Source: Edaphobacillus lindanitolerans (GTDB lineage: Bacteria > Bacillota > Bacilli > Bacillales_A > Planococcaceae). Taken from it: 64,000 nt of DNA. How positions within the stretch are numbered: the first letter of the stretch is position 1; every line of letters begins with the position of its first letter. The stretch spans positions 806,001-870,000 of the forward strand of contig NZ_FTPL01000001.1 of assembly GCF_900156305.1 (NCBI RefSeq), read 5' to 3'. The notes below the pieces were generated by a model. The model was not told where the DNA came from. It did no database searches and was given only the letters and a program-made list of their open reading frames with translations. The translations under genes and the position numbers were made by a program. Below, piece by piece: positions 33,202 through 41,938 of this stretch.

Positions 33202-33515
33202 TCTTCCGCCTCCTTAAGTCCGGCCTCTGCCAGTTTGATCATCAGTTTCCTCACCTGCAGGTCCCCATCCAGCACTTCTCTTCCCTTTTCCGTCAGCAGA
33301 TAGGTCTTTCGCCGGGAATCCGAATCGTCGTACAGATAGATCCACTCATTCTTCAACAGCTTCTTGATGATTGTATACATCGATGCCGGGCCGATGACCA
33401 CGGCCCCGTTTGAAGTCTCCTCGATTTGGCTCATGACGCCATAACCGTGCCGCGGCCGGGTGAGGGCAGCCATGATATAGAACATTGAATCCGTCAACTG
33501 CTCGTTTTTGCTCAA
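33198..33515 (-). CDS. PadR family transcriptional regulator
   Basis: A 105-residue winged-helix repressor. The PadR pattern is clear: MFYIMAALTRPRHGYGVMSQIE, then GPASMYTIIKKLLKNEWIY and RRKTYLLTEKGREVL. A TTG start at 33515 is chosen, 8 bases after GGGAG; the frame extends to 33641 but runs through a palindromic promoter region. Two TATATC-N7-GATAYA palindromes flank its promoter, so autorepression is likely. It is coupled to the DUF2812 gene by an ATGA overlap. Confidence 0.9.
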   Translation of the reverse strand: MSKNEQLTDSMFYIMAALTRPRHGYGVMSQIEETSNGAVVIGPASMYTIIKKLLKNEWIYLYDDSDSRRKTYLLTEKGREVLDGDLQVRKLMIKLAEAGLKEAEE

Positions 33516-33533
33516 CCGATCTACTCCCGTCAC

Positions 33534-33552
33534 TATATCGTTAAATGATATA
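33534..33552. promoter_or_regulatory. Operator-like palindrome 1 for PadR
   Basis: Perfect inverted repeat TATATC-GTTAAAT-GATATA located between the -10 box and the TTG start of the PadR gene. Same spacing as the second copy at 33595. Confidence 0.6.
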
Positions 33553-33561
33553 TCTAGAAGC

Positions 33562-33590
33562 AATATAACATGGCCGGCAGACCCTGTCCA
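33562..33590 (-). promoter_or_regulatory. Sigma-A promoter of the padR-DUF2812 operon
   Basis: The minus strand has TGGACA, a 17-base spacer and TATATT. It is bracketed by the two PadR-type palindromes. Confidence 0.6.
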
Positions 33591-33594
33591 TAGA

Positions 33595-33613
33595 TATATC
33601 AAAAGATGATACA
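33595..33613. promoter_or_regulatory. Operator-like palindrome 2 for PadR
   Basis: TATATC-AAAAGAT-GATACA, one mismatch from a perfect repeat, immediately upstream of the -35 box. It lies 61 bases from palindrome 1, about six helical turns. Confidence 0.5.
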
Positions 33614-33645
33614 TACAAATCTCGAAACCTCCCGCGGACAAATTA

Positions 33646-33678
33646 AAAGGCGGATCCCGGCCGTCCGGAATCCGCCTT
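33646..33678 (-). terminator. Hairpin after the 33688 gene
   Basis: AAGGCGGATCCCGG pairs with CCGGAATCCGCCTT with one mismatch and a 4-base loop. On the minus strand TTAATTTG follows. Confidence 0.6.
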
Positions 33679-33687
33679 CTTCACCAT

Positions 33688-34212
33688 TCATTCCTTAACT
33701 GCTTCTCTCTTTTCCTTCGTCTCGATCAGCCATTCAAAGGCCCAGATGATTGCCGCCACTCCTACGCCAAGGATGAGACTCCCTCTTTCCCCCACTTCGA
33801 AAAGGCGGCAGATTGAGAAGACGGCCAGGCTTCGGACTGCCAGAAGGAGCAAGGTCTGAACCACCCCATCCCCCGCCACTGCACCGAGTACGGCCGCGAC
33901 AACCGAATCCAGCGTAAACAAGTACACGAAAATGGTCACAGCCAGCAAGAGGATGCCCCCACCGCTCAGGTCGATGTCAAACAGCAGACCGAGCGTATGG
34001 ACGGAACCCATCACAGCCAGCAGCATGGCCGCCAGGACCCCCGCGGGGAACAGGGCAATCAGCACGGAAACCGCAATCGTCATGCCAGCGGACATCCGCT
34101 CTTCATCTGTCTCCCGTTTATTTGTATAACGGATAAATGCATAAATCGGAACGATGCAGACAATCCACGCTGCCGCCGCGATCAATAGAATCAGCATATT
34201 TTCCACAACCAA
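33688..34212 (-). CDS. Hypothetical integral membrane protein
   Basis: A 174-residue hydrophobic protein with about five membrane helices at roughly residues 6-26, 45-70, 84-105, 108-135 and 142-162. A charged loop (RYTNKRETDEERM) follows the first helix and a charged tail (ETKEKREAVKE) closes it. The frame begins at a TTG at 34212; a GTG at residue 3 or an ATG at residue 6 is equally possible, since the GAGGAG site is rather far. No family recognised. It lies between two hairpins and is probably monocistronic. Confidence 0.65.
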   Translation of the reverse strand: MVVENMLILLIAAAAWIVCIVPIYAFIRYTNKRETDEERMSAGMTIAVSVLIALFPAGVLAAMLLAVMGSVHTLGLLFDIDLSGGGILLLAVTIFVYLFTLDSVVAAVLGAVAGDGVVQTLLLLAVRSLAVFSICRLFEVGERGSLILGVGVAAIIWAFEWLIETKEKREAVKE

Positions 34213-34294
34213 TCTTTAAAACTCCTCATCCATCTTTACGGCATTACCCACGCAAAGTTTCAGCCTGGACGGGTTGATTTGTGCACGAACAACA

Positions 34295-34337
34295 AACGGC
34301 CGCCATCGATTATTGATGGCCGGCCGTTGCTTTTTTT
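34295..34337 (-). terminator. Terminator of the dpp-type operon
   Basis: ACGGCCGCCATC pairs with GATGGCCGGCCGT with one bulge. A T7 run follows on the plus strand and TTTGTTGTT on the minus strand. It lies just past the end of the M55 gene at 34370. Confidence 0.65.
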
Positions 34338-34369
34338 CATTCTCATTGATCCCTGTTTATGCAGCAGGA

Positions 34370-35218
34370 TTACGCATTCGCATCTCCCAAAACCCCGTTT
34401 GTCGCTGCCATGGCGATGATGACACACCCCCACATATGCTTATAGGCACTCACCATGTCCTTGCAGGTAAACCGGATCCGGGTCGGGCTCAATGCCTCGA
34501 CCGTCGGCAAAGTGGTCGTCATATGTGCCTGCTGGGGTCCTTTGAATTCAATTTCAAAGGTGACCGGTCCTTCGTGCCCGCATGGTCTCGCTGCCTCGAT
34601 CTCTTGCAGCGCGGCTGCCATCTGTTCTTCAATTTCACTTTGGACGACCGCCGGAGACAGCAGTTCGGCAGCCAGCCGGTCTTTGGCATATTTCGTGACG
34701 ACGGATTTGACGTTCGGAAGAGTTTCCATCACTTCTTGGACATACAGGTCGTCCCCGCTGATAAACACGGCCGGCACCCCAAAATGGCCGGCTACCCTTG
34801 CATTCATCTCAGTTTCTCCGACTACTGCACCGTTTATTTTGATCTCTTTCACGCAGATTCCGGCCAACGTGTGGGAGATCACGGCATGGCTCTCCCCTTC
34901 TCTTCCGTGATGTCCCACGAAGGCGATGGCATCGAAGGATTCATCCAGCCCTTCCAGCTGGCACATGACCCGGTTGTTTCCTGAGACGAGCCGTGCTCTT
35001 GGGTCCAGATCTTCTATGAGGATGTTGGACATATTCCCGTGTCCGTCCGCCACCACCACTTCGGTGGCCCCTCCGTTGAATGCCCCCCGGATGGCCGCAT
35101 TGACCTCGGCGGTCATCAGTTTTCTGAACCGGTTATATTCCCCCGGAACCGTCAGCTGCCTGATCGTTGCAACGCCTGTGATCCCTTCAATATCAGCTGA
35201 GATAAATACCTTCATCAT
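34370..35218 (-). CDS. M55 family D-aminopeptidase (DppA-like)
   Basis: A 282-residue zinc D-aminopeptidase like Bacillus DppA, which removes N-terminal D-amino acids, e.g. from D-Ala-D-Ala. Zinc ligand positions fit: D9 and E11 in SADIEG, H60 in VADGHGNM, H103/H104 in VGHHGREG and E135 in GETEMNA. It ends the minus-strand peptide transport operon that begins with the MarR gene at 42382. The pairing of DppA with a dipeptide importer matches the B. subtilis dpp operon and suggests use of cell-wall-derived or D-residue peptides. A terminator-like hairpin separates it from the upstream M24-fold gene. Confidence 0.9.
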   Translation of the reverse strand: MMKVFISADIEGITGVATIRQLTVPGEYNRFRKLMTAEVNAAIRGAFNGGATEVVVADGHGNMSNILIEDLDPRARLVSGNNRVMCQLEGLDESFDAIAFVGHHGREGESHAVISHTLAGICVKEIKINGAVVGETEMNARVAGHFGVPAVFISGDDLYVQEVMETLPNVKSVVTKYAKDRLAAELLSPAVVQSEIEEQMAAALQEIEAARPCGHEGPVTFEIEFKGPQQAHMTTTLPTVEALSPTRIRFTCKDMVSAYKHMWGCVIIAMAATNGVLGDANA

Positions 35219-35230
35219 GATTCCCCCCTA

Positions 35231-35262
35231 AAAAATGGTGCACCCGGACGGCCGGATGCACA
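35231..35262 (-). terminator. Intra-operon terminator-like hairpin (attenuator)
   Basis: On the minus strand GTGCATCCGG-CCGT-CCGGGTGCAC forms a hairpin followed by CATTTTTTAG. It lies between the M24-fold and M55 genes and could reduce read-through into the D-aminopeptidase gene. Confidence 0.5.
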
Positions 35263-35269
35263 GAGACAG

Positions 35270-36445
35270 TCAGCATATCATTGATTCGAGATCACGCGGA
35301 TAATAGGTGAGCATTTCATTCCCGTCTTCGGTCACAAGGACGGTGTCCGAATGCCTGAATCCGCCGAGGCCCGGCACGTAAATACCCGGTTCCACCGTGA
35401 CGACCATGCCCGGCTTGATCTCCGTATGATCACCGAGGTCAAAGAACGGTGCTTCGTGGCCGAGGATCCCGATATTGTGGCCCGTGTGGTGTCTCGTCAA
35501 TCCTGTAATGCCTTCCTCTTTGAAGTAGCGTTGGACTTCTTTCTCGACATCAGAATAGGTGACGCCTGGCTTGATCGCCGCGATGGCAATATCCTGTGCT
35601 GCCAGCATGTAATTAAAATGCTTCTCCTGCTCTGCGTTGTACTCCTCGACGAACATCGTCCGCTCAAGCTCGCTCGTATAGCCGAAGACACTTGCCGCAG
35701 CCCCGGTTACAAGCGTATCGCCTTTTTTGAGAATGATATTTTGCGTGACGGCATGCGGGAACGCCGACTCCGGACCGACCTGTCCTCGGAACGTGGCAAA
35801 TGCGGTCTGGCCGTGCGGCTTATATTCAGGCCCGAGCGTTTCAATCATCGCCATCGTGGCTTCCATGGATGCCTTCCCCGACACCTCGATTTCACTGTAG
35901 CCGGCCTTTGAATATTTTTGCAGCAGGCGATGGGCCAGATTGCCCCATCGGCATGATTCTTTGATCAACTCGATCTCATGATCGGACTTGATGAAACGGA
36001 GTTCTTCCACAATCCCTTTCACTGAGACCCACTCGGCACTGATCAATTCATTCAGCGGCTGTCCGCGGTAACCCATCGAAGAGCCGTAACCGATGGCGTC
36101 ATAACCGACCGATTTGTTTTCAAAGCCGAATTCGACGAGCAATTCTTTGAAATACTCCATCGGGTGCTTGATTCCCGGGTATTCCGGATAATCATGGACA
36201 TAGTCCACCACCGCATATTCTTCGGCGTGCTCCGTTTCAAGCTGTGGCAGGAACAGGTGGACCTTTTCCTGGGGATCAATGAACATCCCGATTGGGCGCT
36301 CGGTCGGATGGAAATGGAAACCGGTCAGATAGAAGATGTCAGCAACAGCAAACAGTACGGACGCTTCACATTTTTTTGAAGAGGCCTCCCGGATAAAATT
36401 CTGCTGGCGCTCTTTAAATTCGGATTTAGGAATGGATAACAGCAT
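35270..36445 (-). CDS. M24-fold (creatinase/prolidase-like) protein with degenerate metal ligands
   Basis: A 391-residue pita-bread-fold protein. H323 (TGHNIGILGHEAP) and E352 (VEPGIYVPG) are kept. The first Asp of LIDFG is replaced (LVTGA, T247), the second Asp is Glu (YTSELERT, E260) and the last Glu is Ser (FRHSDTVLV). Three of five usual metal ligands are therefore changed. It may be a metal-independent hydrolase of the creatinase/ectoine-hydrolase kind rather than an Xaa-Pro peptidase. ATG 36445 overlaps the end of the OppF gene. It is co-transcribed with a peptide importer and a D-aminopeptidase, so a peptide or amidine substrate is plausible but unproven. Confidence 0.85.
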   Translation of the reverse strand: MLLSIPKSEFKERQQNFIREASSKKCEASVLFAVADIFYLTGFHFHPTERPIGMFIDPQEKVHLFLPQLETEHAEEYAVVDYVHDYPEYPGIKHPMEYFKELLVEFGFENKSVGYDAIGYGSSMGYRGQPLNELISAEWVSVKGIVEELRFIKSDHEIELIKESCRWGNLAHRLLQKYSKAGYSEIEVSGKASMEATMAMIETLGPEYKPHGQTAFATFRGQVGPESAFPHAVTQNIILKKGDTLVTGAAASVFGYTSELERTMFVEEYNAEQEKHFNYMLAAQDIAIAAIKPGVTYSDVEKEVQRYFKEEGITGLTRHHTGHNIGILGHEAPFFDLGDHTEIKPGMVVTVEPGIYVPGLGGFRHSDTVLVTEDGNEMLTYYPRDLESMIC

Positions 36446-37442
36446 GCTCGTCTTTCTCCTCTCGTTTTTCGTTCATTTGATATAAATGGCATTTAGCCGT
36501 GTGGCCTGAACCAAAGTCTGTTTCTTCCGGTACCCGGCGGCTGCAGATTTCCATGGCTGCCGGGCAACGCGGGTGGAATGCGCAACCGCTTGGCGGATTG
36601 GCCGGGCTTGGAACGTCCCCCTCCAACACAATCCGGTCCTTGCTCTCCCTTGGATGATTGGCGGGAATGGCGGAGATGAGTGCCTGTGTATACGGATGCT
36701 TGGGATTTTCGAACACATCATCCGTGTTTCCGACTTCAATGATTTTCCCCAGGTACATGACGGCCATCCGATCCGTCATATGGCGAATCACACTCAAGTC
36801 GTGGGAGATGAATAAATATGTGAGCCCGAATTCTTTTTGTAGCTCAAGCATCAAGTTGATGACCTGGGACTGGACCGATACGTCCAGTGCGGAGACCGGT
36901 TCATCCGCAATGATGAAATCAGGCTGCAGCACGACTGCACGCGCAATGCCGATCCGCTGGCGCTGGCCGCCAGAGAACTCATGCGGATATCTGTCAAGAT
37001 GGTGATCCGATAACCCGACGATCTCAAGGATTTTCCTGATCTTGTCCATCCGCTCTTTTTTCTCATACTTGTTGTGGACCCGAAGCGGTTCCATCAGGAT
37101 TTCACGGATCGTTTTCTTCGGGTTCAAGGATGCATAAGGATCCTGGAACACCATCTGCATCCGGCTTCTCAGCAAACGCATTTTCTCATAGGAGAGAGAG
37201 CGGATGTCTTCGCCGTCAAACCGTACTTCCCCATCAGTCGGTTCCGTCAATCTCAGAATCGTTCTTCCGGTTGTTGATTTGCCGCATCCTGACTCCCCGA
37301 CAAGCGCGAACGTCTCGCCCTTCTTGATCGAAAAGCTGATGTCATCAACGGCCCGGACGACAATCTTCTCCTTGAACATGCCCTGAGGGATTTCGTAATA
37401 CTTCTTCAGGTGATTAACTTCTAATAGGAATTGAGGATTCAT
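36426..37442 (-). CDS. Peptide ABC transporter ATP-binding protein, OppF/DppF type
   Basis: A 338-residue ATPase with Walker A GESGCGKS near residue 47, Q-loop [13 protein letters not shown], signature [15 protein letters not shown] and Walker [15 protein letters not shown]. The C terminus has [14 protein letters not shown], the cysteine cluster of the OppF/DppF group. Start 37442 (MNPQFLLEV) follows AAGGAGGG; a longer frame to 37640 lies inside the OppD gene. It overlaps OppD by 28 bases and the next gene by 20, so the operon is tightly coupled. Confidence 0.92.
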   Translation of the reverse strand: MNPQFLLEVNHLKKYYEIPQGMFKEKIVVRAVDDISFSIKKGETFALVGESGCGKSTTGRTILRLTEPTDGEVRFDGEDIRSLSYEKMRLLRSRMQMVFQDPYASLNPKKTIREILMEPLRVHNKYEKKERMDKIRKILEIVGLSDHHLDRYPHEFSGGQRQRIGIARAVVLQPDFIIADEPVSALDVSVQSQVINLMLELQKEFGLTYLFISHDLSVIRHMTDRMAVMYLGKIIEVGNTDDVFENPKHPYTQALISAIPANHPRESKDRIVLEGDVPSPANPPSGCAFHPRCPAAMEICSRRVPEETDFGSGHTAKCHLYQMNEKREEKDEHAVIHS

Positions 37443-38433
37443 CCCTGCTTCCCTCCTTGGAAACCGGATCCAGCAGCCAGCACTTGCTCTGATGGCCCGC
37501 CTCGGAAAACACAGGCGGCGCCTCTGCAAAGCAACGATCAAAAGCATGGGGACACCGGTTTGCAAATGCACAGCCCTTGCCGATCTCAGATGGTTTCGGA
37601 ACTTGTCCCTTGATCGAGAACAACTTCCCTTTCCGTTCATTGTTGGAAGGCAGTGATTGCATCAGCCCCTGGGTATAGGGATGAAGCGGCCGGTCAAAGA
37701 TGGCTTCCACCCCTGCCTCTTCCACGATTTCTCCAGCATACATGACGATCACTCGATCACACATTTCCGCTACGACGCCAAGGTCATGGGTGATGAGCAT
37801 GAGGCTCATGTCATTGGAACCCCGGATTGCCTTGAGCAGCTCCAGGATCTGTGCCTGGATCGTGACATCCAGGGCAGTGGTCGGCTCGTCGGCGATCATC
37901 AGCTTCGGCTGGCAAAGGAGTGCCAGTGATATCATCACCCGCTGCCTCATTCCCCCTGAGAGTTGGTGAGGATACTCATCGATGATCTGCTCCGCCCGAG
38001 GGAGGCCCACCTGCTTCAATGTGGAGATGATCGTCTCACGGATCTCTTTTTTCCCCATTTTCCGATGCTGCCTCAGCGGCTCGCTCAGCTGCTCACCGAT
38101 TGTAAACACTGGGTTCAGCGAGGTCATCGGCTCCTGAAAAATCATGGAGATGTCGTTTCCCCGGATCTTTCTGTATGCCTTTTCCGGGAGGGCGGTCAAT
38201 TCCGTTCCATCAAACAAAATGCTCCCATCCGCGATCCGCCCTGTCTTTTCGGGCAAAAGCCCCATGACGGTCAGAGAGGTGACACTTTTTCCGCAGCCAG
38301 ACTCACCGACGATCCCGACGGTTTCTCTCCTGTTCACTTTCAGATCGATCCCTCTGATCGGGCGAACGACCTCTTTCCCGCTTTTAAATTCCACGTGAAG
38401 ATTTTGAATCTCCAATAACGGCTTTTCCATCAT
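37414..38433 (-). CDS. Peptide ABC transporter ATP-binding protein, OppD/DppD type
   Basis: A 339-residue ATPase. Walker A GESGCGKS lies near residue 41, followed by [13 protein letters not shown], signature [15 protein letters not shown] and Walker [15 protein letters not shown]. The C-terminal [14 protein letters not shown] cysteine cluster is present. It partners with 36426 to drive the third importer. ATG 38433 follows a GGGGGG site. The paralogue at 4101 has the same architecture. Confidence 0.92.
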   Translation of the reverse strand: MMEKPLLEIQNLHVEFKSGKEVVRPIRGIDLKVNRRETVGIVGESGCGKSVTSLTVMGLLPEKTGRIADGSILFDGTELTALPEKAYRKIRGNDISMIFQEPMTSLNPVFTIGEQLSEPLRQHRKMGKKEIRETIISTLKQVGLPRAEQIIDEYPHQLSGGMRQRVMISLALLCQPKLMIADEPTTALDVTIQAQILELLKAIRGSNDMSLMLITHDLGVVAEMCDRVIVMYAGEIVEEAGVEAIFDRPLHPYTQGLMQSLPSNNERKGKLFSIKGQVPKPSEIGKGCAFANRCPHAFDRCFAEAPPVFSEAGHQSKCWLLDPVSKEGSRDESSIPIRS

Positions 38434-38445
38434 TCAATCCCCCCG

Positions 38446-39351
38446 TCATTCACCCTTGAGTTCCGGATCCAATGTATCCCTCAGCCAGTCCCCGAAGAAA
38501 TTGACACCCAGTGCAGTGATCATAATCGCCACACCCGGGAACGTGATCAGCCACCATGAGCTGAAAATGTAATCTTTCCCTTCACTCAGCATATTGCCCC
38601 ATGCCGGGTTCGGAGGCTGGACGCCAAATCCGAGGAAACTGACCGAAGCTTCCGCAATGATGTAAGTGGCGATCTGCAAGGATGACAGGATGATGATCGG
38701 AGTGAACAGATTGGGCAAGATATGCTTGAACAAAATCTGGATCCTCGGCACGCCGGTGGCCACAGATGCCGTGATAAATTCTTTTTCTCTCAGCGCCAGC
38801 ACTTCACTCCGGACGACCCGCGCAAAGATCACCCAGCCGCCGATTGCCAATGAAAGGATGATATTTTTCAGGCCGGTGCCGATGATGGCATTGATGACCA
38901 GCACGAGCAAGATGAACGGAAAACTGAGCTGGACATCGACAATCCTCATCAAGACAACATCCAGCCAGCCTCTGAAATAACCGGATACAATGCCGACCAC
39001 GGTTCCGAACGTTCCTGCGATGAGCACCGTCATGACACCGATGATGACGGAAATTCTTGCACCGGCAATCATCCTGGAGAGGATATCGCGTCCCAGCTGA
39101 TCGGTTCCAAGCAGATGTCCATCCGTCATGGGCGGGAGCAGCTTTTTGCTGAACTCGGCATGCATGGGATCAAACGGAGCGATCCACTGCCCGAACAAAC
39201 TCAGGAACAGCAGCAGCAGAATGATGATGAACCCGGTCATCCCGGTCCAGCTATGCAGCAGGGATGACCAGAGAAAAGCTAGTTTTGACTGTTTTCCTGG
39301 TGTCACAGCCGGCCGGGATGAGCCCGGCTGCTCAGGGATTTCGATCGTCAT
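38446..39351 (-). CDS. Peptide ABC transporter permease, DppC/OppC type
   Basis: A 301-residue permease with a cytoplasmic tail, a first helix near residues 38-58 and the motif LLGTDQLGRDILSRMIAGARIS near residue 78. The EAA loop EKEFITASVATGVPRIQILFKHILPN is near residue 190. About six helices. Usual length for DppC. It follows DppB by 8 bases. Part of the importer operon headed by the MarR gene. Confidence 0.92.
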   Translation of the reverse strand: MTIEIPEQPGSSRPAVTPGKQSKLAFLWSSLLHSWTGMTGFIIILLLLFLSLFGQWIAPFDPMHAEFSKKLLPPMTDGHLLGTDQLGRDILSRMIAGARISVIIGVMTVLIAGTFGTVVGIVSGYFRGWLDVVLMRIVDVQLSFPFILLVLVINAIIGTGLKNIILSLAIGGWVIFARVVRSEVLALREKEFITASVATGVPRIQILFKHILPNLFTPIIILSSLQIATYIIAEASVSFLGFGVQPPNPAWGNMLSEGKDYIFSSWWLITFPGVAIMITALGVNFFGDWLRDTLDPELKGE

Positions 39352-39359
39352 ACAATCAC

Positions 39360-40277
39360 CTACCTCACACGGATTTGCGGATTGACAAAGGCATATAACA
39401 GATCCGCAACAAAATTAATCACCGCATAGATCAGTGCAATGATGAACACGCCCGCCAGTACGATCGGGAAATCTCGGTTCAACAATGACTGAAGAAGCAG
39501 CCGGCCGATGCCCGGCCAGGAAAAGACCACTTCCGTGATGACCGCACCGCCGAGCAATGTCCCCAAGTCCAGTGCCACCAGCGTGATGATCGGAATGAGC
39601 GAGTTCTTCAATGCGTACCTGGCGATGAGCCGGGGTGTCGGTACACCCGATGCCTTCGCCGTCCGGATAAAGTCTTTTCTCAGCACATCGAGCATGGTGG
39701 AGCGTGTGAATCGGGTGAACCTTGCAATGCTGTAGGCAGCCAGGGTGAGCGTCGGCAAGATCATATGGACGATCGAACCGCCCCCGCCCGACGGAAGGAC
39801 TTTAAGCTGCGCGGCGAAAATGAAAATCAGCAGCAGGCCAAACCAGAAACTTGGAATCGCCTGACCGATCACTGTAAGTGCCACTGCAATCCGGTCAAAG
39901 ATCGAATTTCGTTTGAACGCGGACAACACTCCGAGCGGGATCGAGATCAGCAGGGAGAGGACGAGGGCTGAGATGGCCAGCTGGAACGTGGCCGGCAATC
40001 GCTGCAACACCATTCCCAATGCATCTTCCTTGCTGCGCAGCGAGTTGCCGAAGTCACCCTGTACCGCGTTCTTCATAAACTCGCCATATTGGACGAGGAG
40101 CGGCCGGTCAAACCCAAGCTTGCTCCGGTACTCGTCTATCTGCTCCCTCGGTGCATCAGGAGGCAGGAATAGCGGCGTCGGATCTCCGGACAGCCGGATC
40201 AGAAAGAAGACGACTGTCAGTGCCAGCAGCACGACGATTCCGACTTGGATGACACGCTTGATTACAAAATCCAGCAT
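39360..40277 (-). CDS. Peptide ABC transporter permease, DppB/OppB type
   Basis: A 305-residue permease starting MLDFVIKRVIQVGIVVLLAL. The typical periplasmic loop contains LGFDRPLLVQYGEFMKNAVQGDFGNSL near residue 58. The EAA loop DFIRTAKASGVPTPRLIARYALKNSLIPI is near residue 190, and it ends LLYAFVNPQIR. Preceded by a binding-protein gene and a large intercistronic hairpin at 40324-40374. Confidence 0.92.
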   Translation of the reverse strand: MLDFVIKRVIQVGIVVLLALTVVFFLIRLSGDPTPLFLPPDAPREQIDEYRSKLGFDRPLLVQYGEFMKNAVQGDFGNSLRSKEDALGMVLQRLPATFQLAISALVLSLLISIPLGVLSAFKRNSIFDRIAVALTVIGQAIPSFWFGLLLIFIFAAQLKVLPSGGGGSIVHMILPTLTLAAYSIARFTRFTRSTMLDVLRKDFIRTAKASGVPTPRLIARYALKNSLIPIITLVALDLGTLLGGAVITEVVFSWPGIGRLLLQSLLNRDFPIVLAGVFIIALIYAVINFVADLLYAFVNPQIRVR

Positions 40278-40323
40278 GTCTCATTCCCCCTTACGAAATA
40301 TTAAGTCTGTCAGTCAAGATGAC

Positions 40324-40374
40324 AGGGCCTGGTGAATTTGAAACGATCACTCGTTTCAAATTGCCGGGCCCTTT
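40324..40374 (-). other. Large intercistronic hairpin after the binding-protein gene
   Basis: AATTTGAAACGA pairs with TCGTTTCAAATT around a TCAC loop, extended by GG/CC and GGGCC/GGCCC pairs. No T tract follows on the minus strand (CTGTCATCTTGAC). It is more likely an mRNA-stabilising element that keeps binding-protein mRNA abundant than a full terminator. Confidence 0.55.
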
Positions 40375-40380
40375 GGTTAA

Positions 40381-41937
40381 TCAATTTTCCCAGGACATTT
40401 CATAAGGAAGGATTTTTTCGTCGACTTTCGGTTTGAAGTCCAGGTCTTTCCTCACGGCATACATGTCACTCTGCTGCCAGAGCGGCACCCATGCTGCCTG
40501 TTCGACCAATGCCTTCTGGATCTCTGCATAGCCGTCATACCGCTCATCCTGGTCGAACATTTCATTGGTTTCGTAGATCTTCTTTTCAAGACCTGGTTCC
40601 GAGAAGCTGCTGTACGGGCCGGCTTCTGTGAAGAGGTTTTCAATTGTGGACTGTGCATCGAATGCCGGGCCCCATCCGAGGATGAACATATCCTTGATCT
40701 CACGGTTCCGGACCTTTTCGAGATGCGCTCCCCATTCATTCACTTGTACATTCACTGTGATGCCGATGCGCTGCAGCTGTGCTGCAATCGCCTGGGCCAC
40801 CTGGGAATCCATCGGATATCGGCCATTCGGTGTATCCAGGGTCAGCTCCATGGACTCCGGATCGTAACCCGCTTCTTTCAGAAGTTCCTTCGCTTTTTCA
40901 GGGTCGTACTCATAGGCATCCGTCTCTGTATAGCCGCTGTTGATCTTTGAAAGCGGTCCTGTGAGCTTTGTTCCATGGCCGTTCAGCACGGCCTCCAGCA
41001 ATTCATCCACGTCAATGGCATGGTTCATGGCCTGGCGGACTTTCACATCTTTCATCGGACCATCGGAAAATGTGCTGAGTGCCAGATAATTGATGCGTGC
41101 CGAAGCGGTTTCGGCAATCTTGGAGTTCTCATCAGACTCGATCTTCTCAACGGAGTCAACCGGAACGTTTTTGAACATATCGATTTCGCCGCTTACAAAT
41201 GCGGACAGGCGCGTGCTGAACTCAGGAATATAGCGGAACTCGACATTTTTGATCTTTGCCGGGCCTGCCCAGTAATCCTCAAACGCCTTTAATTTCAGGT
41301 AGTTATCCCGCGACCACTCCACGAACTCGTAAGGCCCGGTCCCGACCGGCTTTTTGGAAGCTTCCTCGGTCCCCACATCATTCACGTAGACCGGGTCCAT
41401 GATCAGCAGGTCATCCGCAATCCGTTCGATCAGGCTCGGGAAGGGCTTGGACGTGATGATTTCCACTTCATAGTCGGACAACACTTTGACTTCCTTGATA
41501 TCGGACCACCGGGATTTGTAGAAAGATTGATTGGCGTCATCCAAAATGTAATCGATGCTGAATTTCGCTGCCTCCGCGTTGAAATCCGAACCATTATGGA
41601 ACTTGACGCCTTCCTTCAGTTTCAGACGCCATGTCAGCTCGTCAATGTTCTCCCACTCTTCGGCAAGCACCGGGACAAATTCGCCTGTATCCCCGTCACG
41701 ATCGATCAACGGATCATAAATACTGCGGATTTGGGCATCCGTGACATAGTTGACATCAGAGTTCGCAATGAGTGTTGCGGCATCGGACTCAAATCCGATC
41801 ACGATGCTGTCTTTCTGCTTTCCGTCTTCACCTTTTGCATCCGATGCTGACTCCGAATCTCCAGCTGTGCCTTCTGTACAAGCAGCCAATACAAAGGAAA
41901 GCACCAGTAAGACGGCCAAAAAATACCCCTTTTTCAA
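40381..41937 (-). CDS. Peptide ABC transporter solute-binding lipoprotein (SBP family 5)
   Basis: A 518-residue binding protein. The lipobox SFVLAAC puts the lipid-modified cysteine near residue 20. SBP_bac_5 landmarks include LAEEWENIDELTWRLKLKEGVKFHNG near residue 90 and VGTGPYEFVEWSRDNY near residue 195. A TTG start at 41937 is used, 9 bases after AGGGGG; no ATG lies nearby in frame. The gene begins 1 base after the stop region of the MarR gene, so regulator and transporter are co-transcribed. It delivers peptides to permeases 39360/38446. Confidence 0.92.
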   Translation of the reverse strand: MKKGYFLAVLLVLSFVLAACTEGTAGDSESASDAKGEDGKQKDSIVIGFESDAATLIANSDVNYVTDAQIRSIYDPLIDRDGDTGEFVPVLAEEWENIDELTWRLKLKEGVKFHNGSDFNAEAAKFSIDYILDDANQSFYKSRWSDIKEVKVLSDYEVEIITSKPFPSLIERIADDLLIMDPVYVNDVGTEEASKKPVGTGPYEFVEWSRDNYLKLKAFEDYWAGPAKIKNVEFRYIPEFSTRLSAFVSGEIDMFKNVPVDSVEKIESDENSKIAETASARINYLALSTFSDGPMKDVKVRQAMNHAIDVDELLEAVLNGHGTKLTGPLSKINSGYTETDAYEYDPEKAKELLKEAGYDPESMELTLDTPNGRYPMDSQVAQAIAAQLQRIGITVNVQVNEWGAHLEKVRNREIKDMFILGWGPAFDAQSTIENLFTEAGPYSSFSEPGLEKKIYETNEMFDQDERYDGYAEIQKALVEQAAWVPLWQQSDMYAVRKDLDFKPKVDEKILPYEMSWEN

Positions 41938-41938
41938 C

